DNA of 64,000 nt from Usnea hakonensis (lineage: Eukaryota > Ascomycota > Lecanoromycetes > Lecanorales > Parmeliaceae). The notes beneath the pieces are model-generated. The model was not told where the DNA came from and ran no database searches. It worked only from the letters and a program-made list of their open reading frames with translations. Positions 10,790-22,779 of this stretch are shown here, one piece after another; within the stretch, counting starts at the first letter, position 1, and each line of letters begins with the position of its first letter. Made by a program: the position numbers and the translations under genes. The DNA lies in contig BLJB01000071.1 of assembly GCA_013423325.1 (NCBI GenBank), positions 1 through 64,000 on the forward strand, in the 5' to 3' direction.

Positions 10790-12693
10790 TTACTTGCGGC
10801 CGCCGTGAAAGTTTGTGGCATAGTTCCCAAATATAGCATTGTCCCCATGGTACTGGTCCAAGGCAAGTGTATCACTGAAAGCGAAGTTTCGAAGCTGAGA
10901 CTCCATTCGAGCTTGGTCACGAAACACCATTTCCTCCGAAGGATATTGTTGACTGCGTTGGGGGGCCGGCTGCTCAGCAATCACCATCGCGACGGAACCA
11001 GACGCGCTCACAAGATGTGTCGAAGTTTTTCCATCAGCTCTGGAGGTGTTCACCTTGGCCCGCTTGGCTACACCATTCTCCGCGGGGCTTGGGGTCCTTT
11101 TCTTCCTCTGGCCATTAACAGGATCCTTGTGGCAACTGTGGGAAGAGCTATCCGAAGGAGAAGGTGAGTCACTGTTGTTTGATGAATCTGACACAGAGTA
11201 GCCGTGGACTCTCTTCATGTGGTCAAGCAGGTTCCATCGACGCGGAAAGCCATGGTTCTCGTGCGCGCGCTCACATCCGTCGAATTTACACAGAAAAGGT
11301 TTGGCCCCATGTCCATGCATCCCGTGGGCTTCCCTCTCATGGCGTAGGAGACAGGCAGTCGAGGAGAAGTGTGTGTCCGAACACTCGTTGGACTTGCAAC
11401 GGTATGGCTTCAGATGTGAGTCAAGATGTTTGCTGGATAGGACGGTTAGTAATCGCGCACAGGATATGGAAAGTGAGAGACATCTCACTCATAATTGCAC
11501 TTGAGCTTTTCTGGTGATTTGGAACAGCCGTCCGTGACCGCGAAAGGGCAGTGATAAAGGCCATCGTCCTGTGGAACAGCTTTGTAGAGAGGGTTCTCGC
11601 GTGCGTTCCTACCGGGCTCACCATCACTAGAGCGTCGGGATCCATCCATACCAGGATATGCAGAATATATACAGGCCGGGTCCATCATCTCGGGTCCAAC
11701 CCACGCAGCATCCATGGAAAGAGGAGTCCGCTGAAAAGAAGCATTTGGCCTTATAGTACTGAGTGGGCAGTCAGAAGGATTACAATTATGGTCGTTGACG
11801 TGGAATGCAAACCTCTCTGAATCTGCTTGAAGATCGAAAGCCTGTTGGTGTTGCATCGCGCCTCCAACATTGAAGTTTGGGTAGTTTTCGTTCAGTGGAC
11901 CTGGTTCTCCAGGTGGCCAATCCTCGTGCAGGTCCATTGATACTGGAGTGTCAGGTAGTTGCCCCATGTAGCTATGTTGCGAATACGAAGAGCTCATTGA
12001 TGGTGCTAGTCCTGACGCAGGGGAGTAGTCCAGGGGTAGAGACACGCCCACAGCGTTGTCTTGATACATCACTTGATGCTCCCACTCGGCAGGCAAGGGA
12101 TACCCACCATCATTATTCCCTAGCACCATAGGTGGGTGTAAGTCAGCCAGACCAGGGTAAAAGCCCCCACTGGCCATTGCTTGATATGCTAGGTTGTTCA
12201 CAGAAGAGCCGTTAGTGTATCGTTGTTCTCCTTGGATCAGCTGCGTCATATCAAACGCGTGACTCTGGGGTATCTCATAGGGAATGTCCATTCCGGGATA
12301 ATGGAATCCAGCACTGGTAGCGCTCATATCACGGTAGGTTTCCTCTACTCCATAAGATTGGTACATTTGAAGTGGCTGCGAAGTACTTTGCATCATATCA
12401 GACTGTGGCAAAGGGAAAGCCCCTTGTGTCTCATGTGCCAGACCGGTCACATGCATGTCATTCTTATAGCTGGCGCTGTCATATCCTGGAAAACCATGTC
12501 CATTAACAGACTCCGGATTCGTAGCACTGTCAGCCGCCCACTGTGCAGTCCTGTCTTGTGTGTTCCCATCTGGAACATAATGCCTGGGGTTTGGCCTCAC
12601 GACGGAGGCACCAGAGCCATATGGAACTTGTTCCATGTCAATACGTCCTTGGCCGGAGACTTGGTAATTCTGCTGTCCAGCGGAAGCATCCAT
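10790..12693 (-). CDS. C2H2 zinc-finger transcription factor
   Basis: Probable nuclear regulator of 615 residues. Two exons: 12693-11489 and 11432-10790, joined over a 56-nt intron (branch actaacc) that splits an Asp codon inside the first finger. The N-terminal 370 residues are Gln/Ser/Pro/Gly/Tyr-rich, activation-domain-like. The zinc-finger block begins YHCPF and includes LKCNYDKHLDSH, KPYRCK..C and PFLCKFDGC..HMKRVH, so three C2H2-type fingers of the fungal LKCxYxKHxxSHxKPYRC kind. A basic nuclear-signal-like segment (KKR, AKRAK) follows. The ATG at 12693 is the first in frame; a stop lies about 140 nt upstream. The stop at 10790 overlaps a strong donor (AA|GTAAGT); splicing to an acceptor near 10748 would replace the last residue with a short tail ending near 10723. 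Targets unknown. Confidence 0.82.
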
Positions 12694-15600
12694 TGGCTGG
12701 GAGCCTTGTCCATGCGGTTTCTTTCCACTTCCTCGGGAACCGGCAGGTAGGCCGCTCTTCTTGGAAGTTGTGCCAGACTGAGTCTTCTTGCTGGAGCCCA
12801 GCGAACTTTTCTTGTGGTGACTAGATAAGGCTTTATGTCAGCAACGCCGCTCGCCGAAGATGGCTCTCTTCCAGAAGCAGATACAAAGACATCATAAGAA
12901 AAATCAATTGGGCAAAATCTACTGTTCTCGTCAGTAAATTTCACGTGCAGGCAAATCTCTCAATTGCGTACCTGAATAAAAGGAAAGTGGAATCATCTCC
13001 TGGACGATCCAGTACCTGGAGCACACGCCTTGGGAACGCCGAGAGAGCCCCGCGAAAGCATCGCGAAAGCATCACGTAAGACCAGATCCGAGATAATTCA
13101 TCTCCTTGGAAGTTTGCTGGGACTACTGACCCGAAATGCTATTGGCAGCGGCAACCTGAATCTGGTGTGGCCTAGGTACGTTGCGCCAAAGTCGCAGACG
13201 AACAATGTTTACCTGATGACTGTTGGGAGCAACGAGGATCCTTGCCAAAGCTCTCGGCGCCTAGATGGTGAGAACAAGCGGAAAAGAGGCTCCAGTCCAT
13301 CCAGAACATGTACAATGGTACACGGCGAAGGGCTCCTGAGAATGTCAACAGCGGAAGAGGCACGTGGTAATGGGAGCGCCGGGGAGTGAATCCGTTGTTG
13401 AATAGATAGCGCAGCAGATAGATGTTTTGGATGAAGACATCTGTTCGGACGCCGATGTGAAGAGTGAGTCCAAGTCCAAGGCCAAGGCCAAGGCCAATCT
13501 AGATCCTGGGGATGAGTTTCAAGTACAGCAGCAAGACAATAAACGCCAAGAGTCAGATTTGACAACATGGCTACAGCACATGCGCATCATTGCTATCCCG
13601 AACCGCGGCCGCGAGTTCTCTTGTCTTATTCAAGGTTCCGAGGAAGCCAATGCCATGACCTATTTGTTGGTTGATGACCTGTCCAGACCAGACCTTTGTA
13701 GAACGCAAGGGTAGTCCCTTCCGTCCCGCGACTCGAAGTTCAGACCTTGAACCATGGAAGCCAAATCGTCGCCTCTTCCCGGAAGCATAACGGGCCTCAT
13801 GGAGTGCCGCGCAAATCCAAAAAGACGTCCAGCCTCGGTCAGGCAGAGTCTTAGAATAGGAAGATGACAGGAAGGAAACGGATATGAAATAGTAGAAAAG
13901 ACAAGAAAACGCGCGCGAAAAGGAAAGCTGATTTGCTGTGAAGCCACGGGGACTGAAGGGTAATACCTCATGGTTGAAAGCCAAGATGAGGACAGGATTG
14001 TCCAGATCACACGAGCTGTATGCGGCTGGCAGTGACACACTCTGAATGTTTATCTTATTGACCTTGGAAAGTAATAGTAGAGCCTGAAGGAGGATTCCTG
14101 AGGTAGCCTTTTTTCAACTTGTCTCTGTGTGTTCTCCCTTGTCACTATGGGTCAAGTGATTGTCAATCCGGGTGTGGCAGCAAGAGATGTCAAAGTCCTT
14201 GTGGAATATGAACGGCCAAATTTGCGAAAGAGTCCTATGGATTTTGAGAGGTTTGATGGCCAAGTTTGAATGATGTCAAGTACAGATGGGGGATCCTTTT
14301 GAAGAAAGAGGGCAATGTTTGATTGTTGATGTGTCGGATAGGATTGGATGAGAAGTAAGCAAACAAAAACGATAAGAGGATGATGTGGGAAGGCGGAGGA
14401 GGGTAGCAATGGGAAGATGAAGATGTATAATTATTTTATTTATTTTAGGAGGAAGAGAGAAAGAGGGAGGGGGAAGAAAAGAGAGAGAGATGGGGGGGGG
14501 AGGGAAAGGGTTAAGGGTTAAAGAGGAAAGGAGGGTGTGGGTCCCTAAGCTAAGGTAGTTTCTAAAAGAAGTTGTTCGAGACTAAGATAAGAGAACTAAG
14601 TAAGGTAAGGTAAGGTAAGGTAAGGTAAGAAGAGAGTGTGTGGGTGACAGGGTGATGGGGTGATGATGGGTGGTGGATAGTGGATAGTACTTTAGTGGGT
14701 TGGTGTGGTGTGTGGTGTGTGGTGCGTGGTGTGTGGTGTTTGTGTGGTGTGTGTGTGGGGGAAATAAATGAAAAAAAAATCAAATCAAAAAGAAAAGAAA
14801 AAATACATAAGAAAAGGGTTTTATTACGCCCATTGGCACTGGGGACTTGGCACCTTTCGGGCCAAATCCTGCTTTCTGCGGAAACGAAGCGACTTCGGCC
14901 ACAACTTCTCCATGCAGAATTATTGCTAGAGCAATATGCAACAGGGGACTTGGCCGCAGGAAAAATGGGTAAAATTGGTTAGATTCATGGCAAAGAAAAG
15001 AGCAAGCCAAAAGACGAATGAGAAGAAATCGAAAATGGTTATTCATCGATCACATTGATCGCCATTCGCTACGTCGGTGGCTCTACTGCAGTCGCTGCAT
15101 GCCTAGCCATCAGCTAGCCATCGACTACTTGCTAGGGAACAGCTCCTACTCTAATCACTAAGGTACCTCCCTAGTCCATCACTCTATCCTCGCCTTTCCT
15201 TTTGGCACCTATCCCCCCCCCTAAAGTAGGCTTTAGTTGCTTTCCGTGACGTGTCAATCATTGCCCTAAACAGGTTTCTTCAACTAATCCTCACTCGGTC
15301 TTAGCGATTCCCTCCAATTGAGAATCCAGAAAATCAATATCCATACAACCTATCCTAGCTTCCTCACTCTCATTGCCCCCCCGCCCCCGCGCTCGCCCTG
15401 GTGGAAAAGGAACCCAAACAGTTGAAGAGACCTGGTGCCAAATCAAATCATGCGCTGTTATCCAACAATTTTGATTCCTGCTAATTACCCGACTTGCATG
15501 AGCTTCTTCAGACACGGAGTATGCTATGCTTCTCGTACATGACTTCAAAACCCGCTGGCCTTCCTGCAGTGTGATAGCCAAACAAAGAGACCGTCACCGC

Positions 15601-18600
15601 ACCACCAGAGCGAAAAGACCACTCTCCCTCTCCCACTCCGGCCGTGGGAGGTGGCGAATCTAGAACGGTGAGGGGAATAGGAAATTGGTGAATAGCAAAT
15701 CAGCATCTTTCAATGGTCGCTACTTGGGCGGGAAAGAATTGAACAAGGAAGCTCGAGCCTGGCTGAATAAGCTGCAGACCGCGTGACAGAAGTACATGTG
15801 TTCCGATAGCTTGCGGGTAGCAGTAGTCTTTTGATCCATGCACATCGACACGGGTTCGTCCCACCAATCCTCTTTCAATTTCCCGAAAGATGTTCCGGTA
15901 CGGCGGTTTTCTGGCTAGCCTCGTTGCGTCGTGGCCCACACATCATTACTGCTTACAGAATTTCCTTCAGCCGTCGGTACGCTTCTGACAGTAGCAGAGA
16001 AGAGAGTTTTGCAATTTGGATCGGTGGGATGGAAAGGATGATGATCTTCCGTCAGTAGGTCAAGAGATCATCTTCGGAACGACCTGGGAGAGACACTCGT
16101 TGGAATCCACTGATGCTCTGGGCCGCGGATCATGGTGACGGCTATGCATCAGTGGAGGCTTATTTTGGGTCGCCTTCTGTCAGTGTCATCAGCTCAAAGT
16201 AAGTAAAGTGGGCGATTTTTGCGAGGCTGGATGAATTTCCCTACGCGTGTGCATCAATGAGGCCGTCTTTGAAACGGCCATCTTCGATCCAGCATCGACC
16301 TCTAACAAATGTGGTCAAATTATGCAAGTTCCCATGAACTTCCTACAGTCGTGCATCAATCGATAAGTATTGAATCGCATTTCTTCGGTTCGTCGTCAAA
16401 TCGAAGCAATTCTGGGCAACTGCAAGCTGTGACGAACTTTCGGGAAAAGGAGTCGCGCTCCCGTGTAATCCGTCTTCCTCTCGGGTTCACTCCGCCATAA
16501 AAACCAAAAAGCAACTTTTTACATTGAGGTATTTTCTATTGACATGTCCGGAATATAAGATCCCAGCGCAAGGGAGACGAAGGCTCTTCCTGCCAACTTG
16601 GCCACGAGAAAAGAGTGTCTAACAAATCAAGCTGTGTGCTCTCCTCAGATGTTTGGGCAGCCATCCAGGATAAATATTCTGCCCGGCTGCAGTTTCAACC
16701 GTCCTTGTCAAAGGCCAGCGGGATGGGTAGGCGATTTTCACGCCATTGTCAGTTTCAATTGCGAACGCTGTCTTATTGGCCGAGGGAACATTCCAAAGCT
16801 GACAAAAGGCTGTTAAGGAATCACAGGCAACAAACATCGGATTCATGCGTTTATGTAGCTCTCGTTTACCGGCGACGAGGAGCCGTACATGACTGCATAT
16901 AGGCTTCTACTTTACGCATTCCACAACCTTAATAACAACTCATGGTCTTGCTCAAAGCCAGTAATATATCTGGTAGAACTCACGCTAAGATGAGGGACCT
17001 TCATGTCAAATGAACAGCAATCGACTTTACACACCGTTAAGTTTCAGGTGTCCTGCTGGACGGGCCGAAAAGCATGGAGGCGGCAAGATGTGGGGTTTCA
17101 GAAAAGTCTACAGTGAAGTAATAACCGAAAGGCACTAACAGTGCATCTGCAGAATTTGGCTGCTTACGCGCTGCAAGTATCATTTTTCAAGTAGAGGCTG
17201 GAGGCCCGAAGACCCTGGTTATCTGAGCTAACACAAGTTTCTATAACGCTCGCCGCGTCAGCACAGAAGGAGGGCGCCAGACTTGCTACCCTACCTCCGA
17301 TGTCAAACTTGCAGACACCGAGCAGTACGCCAGATCTAACGAACATTGGGGAAACGACAGTTCGAAAGGTTCTAGACGCTGAATGTAGTTGTTAATAGAT
17401 GTCCAACATTTTCTCAACGGTACGTCTCGACATAGGGAAAGGTGGCGCTCCACTTGCGCAGCAGTTCAAGCTCTGTCAGCTCATTCTAATTACATGATCT
17501 TGCCGCCCCCATTGCATGGTTGAATATCTCAAATCATCGGAGGTTAATCCTCAGCCTTGGGATGATGGCTTTGTGGCTTCGAGATCGTCTATGCGTATGA
17601 CCCGTGCGGTTACAATGCGCCTATGCTAATTTCCTGGCGGAGTTGTGCAGATCGCCAAGCGAAGGCAGCTACAATTGAAGCTCTGTCAGGAGCATTTCAG
17701 GGAAGATGTGTACGCAACGGCCAAGCATTGCGGGACAAGCCTGCCACAATCGAAAGACCAGGTCATATCTGGAAGGCGAGAAGGTGGCGCTGACTGTAGG
17801 ATCTACGGGGCTCCACGGTCTTGGCTCTTAGCAGTCATGACGAAAGAGGCATACGGTATTGCTTAGGGACTGGGTCAGTGTGAGGTGAGATGAGATCGGA
17901 GGGCGCCGCTTGGAGCGGTGACTTTTGGAAAAAGTTGGATTCGAGACACGACTTGGATGGGGATTCTTTGTCGACCAAGCGACGATAAAATCTCGTGGAT
18001 CATAAGGGTGTCATGTCATAGATACGACTACTTCGAATTGGTAGATTCTATCATATTCAGCTTCAGCGATTCCATCATCAGTGTGTGCAAGTAGGAAGAA
18101 AGTGCATCAGACCGATTAGTGGGCAAGACTCCAATTCTCCGATGGAGGGGAATGATGATGACATTTTCTTTCCTTCATCTGGTCCTCAAAAGGCCAGAAC
18201 AGCAGCTGAACTATGGCTTTTCGCTTGAATCACAGTGAATCCATCCCATGTACCTTTGATTGGGGGCAATTGTAGGCAATAGATGCAAAAAAAAGGCAGA
18301 TTCGGGGCCTTCATGTGCCGTTTGGATTGGATGGATTATTCAATACGAGACGGCAGCTGGACAACGTACTCGTACGAGTCGCAAGGTGGTAGTTGCAACC
18401 CCTCGAAACGTTTCCAACGACCAAATATTGAGTTTTTGATACCGGGATACAAGGAGACGGGAAGCTGAAAAAGGAGAAGATTACTGCTGATCGATCATGT
18501 GTCAAAATGAATCCAAGATGCTAGACGCGGTTTTGCTTCAAACGCTAGTCACGGCGCCTCCCGGCCAGACAGCCCCTACTCTAGGTTACCTTACCCCCGG

Positions 18601-18977
18601 GACTCTGGGAACTCTTAGGGGCTTGGGGCCAAGCCCGGGGGGGTATGACTTCGCCCGAAGGCCCTGAGACTAGAGACTAGAGTGCTGCGACCAAGCCTGT
18701 CAGAAAGACAAAGGTGACCTCAGCGGCTCATATTCCCATTCCTTTTTACACTAGGCACTTTCCATAGCTGAGATTTGTTTTACGAAGGCGACTTACATTC
18801 GGCTTTTCTCTCTCCCCTCATTCTCGCGGTCATCTTCGGTCATGAGATAGAATGGACGAAAGCTCATGGACCTGAGCGTTATGATGAAATCTTACCTATA
18901 GCTTATTCATAGCCACTGACGCCAACCCCCTTGATCCTTCCACCAACTTTGATAATTCATTTCATTTCTTTTCAATA
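12694..18977. other. 6.3-kb gene-free divergent region
   Basis: Lies between the divergent C2H2 and USE1 genes. No frame shows a recognisable domain, consistent codon bias or supported splicing. It contains a lysine-coding repeat (aaggcc)n near 13480, a purine-rich tract (14450-14520), an (AAGGT)n array (14599-14629), GTGGTGTGTGG repeats (14700-14755) and a G/C-rich block with small palindromes at 18575-18660. Base composition is not unusual. Long 5' leaders, non-coding RNAs or decayed elements are possible; none can be shown. Confidence 0.4.
14599..14629. repeat. (AAGGT)n pentanucleotide array
   Basis: Five to six perfect tandem copies of taagg/aaggt in gene-free DNA. The unit is the same as the core of the GTAAGGTA octamer scattered through the window's spacers. 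Confidence 0.9.
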
Positions 18978-19889
18978 ATGACACTCAGCTCCCTGCATCC
19001 ACGCGATCTAGCCGCTATCGACCTCGATCGAGTGCTCTCTCGCCTTCAGCATAAGATCCTTTCGGCAGATACGGCAGATGCTCGATTACAGCATTCCAGC
19101 TATGAGCGCATCAAAACATCTGCCGTCATTAGCCCCTCTTCCCCCTTTCCCGTTTGGGTTTGACAGATTCGATTGAGAAGCTGACAATGTCGATCAAAAA
19201 TTTAGAACCTTGAATATGCCCGCACTCTCCTCCTGCGCCTCGAACATACCTCGTCATCCCTCAAACTCCCGTCCCAAAAAGCCTCCGCCCAGTCATCTCT
19301 CTCGGCTCAGCGCGCTCTAATAAAACGACTCACGGACCGACTGCACCAGCTTGAGGCTCATGGTGACGACAATGATCTGCTCTACGGACCCGAGGATGAG
19401 GAGGATATACTGGGTGAAGACACCCCGGCCGCTCCACTAGCAATGCAAAGTCCGAAAGCCGAAAAGGCAGCAGCGCCAACAACAGAGGAGCCCACATCCA
19501 TATTACGAAATCGAAAACGGCCCAATGAACAGCCCGATACTGCACGATCCACCACCAAAGAAGTCACGCAAGCCGAACTCGTCGCCCACAACGACACGGA
19601 ATCCGCCAACCTTACCACCTCCCTGCTCGCTCTCGCCCAATCCCTCAAAGCCTCCTCAACCGCCTTCTCCACCTCATTGGAAGCAGACACGGAAGTCCTA
19701 GATCGTGCTACAGAAGGACTAGATAAGAACACTACAGGCATGACGGCTGCCGGCAAGCGAATTGGCCTGTTGAAGAGGATGAGCGAAGGGAAAGGATGGT
19801 GGGGGCGGATAATGCTTTATGCATGGATTGGTGGGCTATGGGTATTAGCGATACTGCTGGTGTTTGCAGGGCCGAAGTTGAGGTTCTAA
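18978..19889 (+). CDS. USE1: Use1-type SNARE, ER membrane fusion
   Basis: Tail-anchored SNARE for retrograde Golgi-to-ER vesicle fusion, working with Ufe1, Sec20 and Sec22. Exons 18978-19124 and 19206-19889 give 276 residues. The N-terminus has LDRVLSRLQHKILSAD, then YERIK and, after the intron, NLEYARTLLLRLEH, which matches the fungal Use1 pattern. The C-terminal third carries the SNARE-like heptad region (TQAELVAHNDTES to GLLKRMSEGK) and ends in one hydrophobic anchor followed by a short basic tail (PKLRF). The donor after TSA is GTCATT, which is weak. An alternative GTTTGG donor at 19152 also keeps frame and would add nine residues. Branch gctgac and acceptor tttag are good. Confidence 0.87.
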
Positions 19890-20825
19890 GAGCTAGGTAA
19901 ACCATGGTGTATGATATGGAATGAGAAGAGTTGCCTTTGACATTGCATCAAACTTTGGTCTAGACCGGCTCTGGGACTGCGCAACGTGTTTGAACGGAAT
20001 ATCCAAAGCTAACAACCAACAGGAACTCGCTATCAATCATCCACTTGATCCTCATCCTTATCTTCACTACCTATAATCAGGACCACAATGCCCCTCCGCA
20101 TGATCAACGCCCGAACATCACACCCCTCCCACCCTACATCTCATCCTCTCTAGAACCAACATCGCAGACACCACATCCACGCCACCCCTGAACCCCATCC
20201 CTTCTCATCCCCTCCGCTCCCGGCCCCCCAAAATCCTCCCAACCAACAAACCTCCCCACCCCCCTCCCCAACCCCAACCAAATCCCACCCTTTCTCCGTC
20301 CCAACCCGCCCCTCACCCCCTCAAAATCCATCACCTCGAATATCTCCACCACAGGCCCCTCCATACCAGGATACTGACAACAACAGGAGACATCAAACGG
20401 CAAGGATACCAAAACCCAGCAAGCAAGCAAGATCCTACTCCCTCCAAGAAATGGACGAACCGGAACCCTCGAAACTAGCTGTGAAGTGATGGTTTTATCA
20501 TTGATCGGCATGGGGAGGCGAGAGGAGGCGGGAGAAGGCGAGCAGAAGAAAGGGGGAAGAAAAGAGAAATCTCCCCCCCCCCAACCCCACCCTTTTGGCT
20601 CTCCCCATCTTGGCAATATTCTACAAATAGAGGAAAGGAAGATAGGAATGAATGGAAGGGGAGAGAATACACACAATCCAATCCACACATCACCAACCCA
20701 CCACCCTCACTCCCCGATCCCCACCCCAGCCCCGTCCTCATCCTCCCCCTTCTTTCTCCCCCTCCCCATCCTCCACTCCGCTATCCCAGAAGATAATTCA
20801 TCCCATATCCCGTCTACAACTTCCT

Positions 20826-20853
20826 TCCTCCTCCTCCTCCTCCTCCTCCTCCT
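20826..20853. repeat. (TCC)n microsatellite
   Basis: About nine CTC/TCC trinucleotides in a 3' spacer. Confidence 0.9.
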
Positions 20854-21140
20854 TCTTCATCATCATAGTACGTACAGCACCGCATCATATAGCATAGATA
20901 AGACACTCTGAAATCCCAGAACCGGGATCTGCAAGGGCGGGTGCTGCTTGTGTGTGTGTGTATATATGGTGGCTATATATGTGGTGTTTTATATCATATC
21001 ATCATTTTTGGTGCTGTTGTGTTTTGTGGTGCTAAAGGGGCGCTAAAGGTCTGCTTTTACCGCATCTGCTCTCAGACATGAATGATTAAATCGGCTACCG
21101 CCTACGCAGGCCCCGAGGTGTTCTAGTATTGTTTGTTACT

Positions 21141-21195
21141 GGGGGAGGGGGAGATGAGGAGATGGGAAGATGGGGAGATGGGGAGATGGGGAGGG
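21141..21195. repeat. Purine-rich (GGGGAGAT)n repeat
   Basis: Several near-perfect copies of gatggggaga, in the spacer 3' of the Smr gene. Confidence 0.8.
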
Positions 21196-21513
21196 GGAGG
21201 GGGATTGGGAGAGATGAAAGCTGCGCTAAAAGAAGCGAGGGAAAGGGAAGAAGGGGCGTGTTGGAAGAAGGGGTTCGGTTTCGTAGAGGAGGTTGTTGTG
21301 TATTTGTATGTTTGTGTGTATGTATGTATATGTATATTTGTATAAGTGTACATAAGTGTATGAAAGAAAGATCCACTCGAGGGTATCAATTCGAATAAAC
21401 GCATCGACGGACGGATAGATAGACAGAAAGATAAAAACCAACATACAATGTAAATATACATTATCCAACCCTCTCTTCTCCCCTCCCCTTCCCCATCCCC
21501 CATCGCCAACCCC

Positions 21514-22779
21514 TCACATAACAGTACAGCACTGCTTCTGACACATCCGCAGCACCTGCGGCAAGTATTTCTTCACCTGCGCTTCAATCTCCGCGTTCGG
21601 ATCCTGCTGGCCTGCCCCCCCGCCTCCTCCACCACCTCCCTGATACTGCCCCCCACCACCACCACCACCACCGCCCTGCTGATAGCTCATCTGCGGATAC
21701 GTATTGGCCCCACCCTGATAGCCCTGCTGCTGCTGCTGCTGATAGCCCTGCTGTTGGTGCCCTTGCTGATGATGCTGCTGCCCCCCACCATACCCATAAC
21801 CCTGATGATAACCCCCGCCATGCTGCGCCGTCAAATGCTCCGGCATGACCGCCGGCCCGCCCTGCAGATTGACATAGATCCTCCCCGCGTTCTCCTCCGT
21901 CGCGTACTGCAGGCCCAGCTCCTGGCATATCTGCTCGACTTTGGGTTTGATTTTTTGGATGTGGTCGGGGGAGTGGTTGCCTTTGCCTACGATGCTGTTG
22001 TGCCCGTTCCCCCCCGAAAATTAGGGAGGTGGAGATTAGCGAAAAGTGTTCTGTCCAAACCAAAGCTAGATTCCTTTGAGTGACCAACCAAACTGAACAA
22101 TTCGATTCGCAACTGCAAAGACGAGAGACAGGGAGGCAGACAAAGAAACCCAACTCACACATGCAGATGCCCCTGCCCCGTCTCCCTCGCATACCGTATC
22201 CTCTGCTCCAGAATCCTCTCCGCCTCCTCCACAAACTGCCCATGCAAATCAATCGTATCCCCATCCACCCTCCCCACAGCATTGTTCTCCCTAAAGATAT
22301 AATCCGACGCCTGCTGATTATACTGCTCCATCATGGCGCCATGCCGCTTGCCTTCCTCCGAGAGCTCGTGCGCGGCGCCGCCATCGCCGCGCTCGTAGGC
22401 TTGGTGGGACTGGATTTGGGAGCGCGTGTCAGCGGGCGTGTAGCGAGCTTTCAAGGAGGGAGGCGGGCAATAGGGATGGCGATTGAATTGGACGAATTGA
22501 CTGGAGCTTTGGGGTTGGGCGCAGAGAGGTACACACACACCTTGGCAAGACAAGAAGACCGCTTCCCAGCCTCCTGGCGCGCGAGCCCGCGCAAACGATC
22601 GTATTCCGCTTCTGTAGAGCTAGACGGCGGATGGTGGTTGAAAGCTACAACAGAGAAACAGCAATCAATGAGGCTGCTGATCAAGTGCAGTAGTAAATCA
22701 TAAATACAAGGGGCCGGACAAACAAAGAATTGCGAATTGACGCACCAGCCCCGCCAAGTTGGGTCATTGGATGAGACAT
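21514..22779 (-). CDS. DUF1771-Smr domain protein with CaaX end
   Basis: Four exons, right to left: 22779-22746, 22644-22541, 22409-22159, 21994-21514, giving 289 residues. Residues about 15-100 form a DUF1771 region (EYDRLRGLARQEA to SHQAYERGDGGAAHELSEEG and IFRENN). The Smr domain follows: DTIDLHGQFVEEA, then HLHVIVGKGNHSP with the GKGxHS signature split by the last intron, and KVEQICQELGL. Smr domains are associated with nucleic-acid cleavage or binding; the fungal members are poorly characterised. The C-terminal 100 residues are Gln- and Gly-rich (homopolymeric codon runs at 21605-21780). The protein ends CCTVM, a candidate CaaX farnesylation box. The short first exon (34 nt, MSHPMTQLGGA) has a good gtgcgt donor. 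Membrane association via prenylation is inferred, not shown. Confidence 0.88.

Larger units (their letters stand above)
19890..21513. other. Convergent spacer rich in low-complexity sequence
   Basis: Between the 3' ends of USE1 and the Smr gene. Long frames here (for example 20134-20688 minus) come from C-rich and G-rich tracts. It includes a (TCC)n run at 20826-20853, GT-rich stretches near 20945, and a GGGGAGAT-type repeat at 21141-21195. No gene seen. Confidence 0.5.

Noticed and set aside
13427..13714. 95-codon frame with a SKSKAKAKA repeat
   Set aside because: Short, driven by an aaggcc repeat, no family match and no neighbouring exon that extends it.
20134..20688. 184-codon minus-strand frame 3' of USE1
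   Set aside because: Low-complexity C-rich DNA read in antisense; overlapping frames of equal length exist on both strands.
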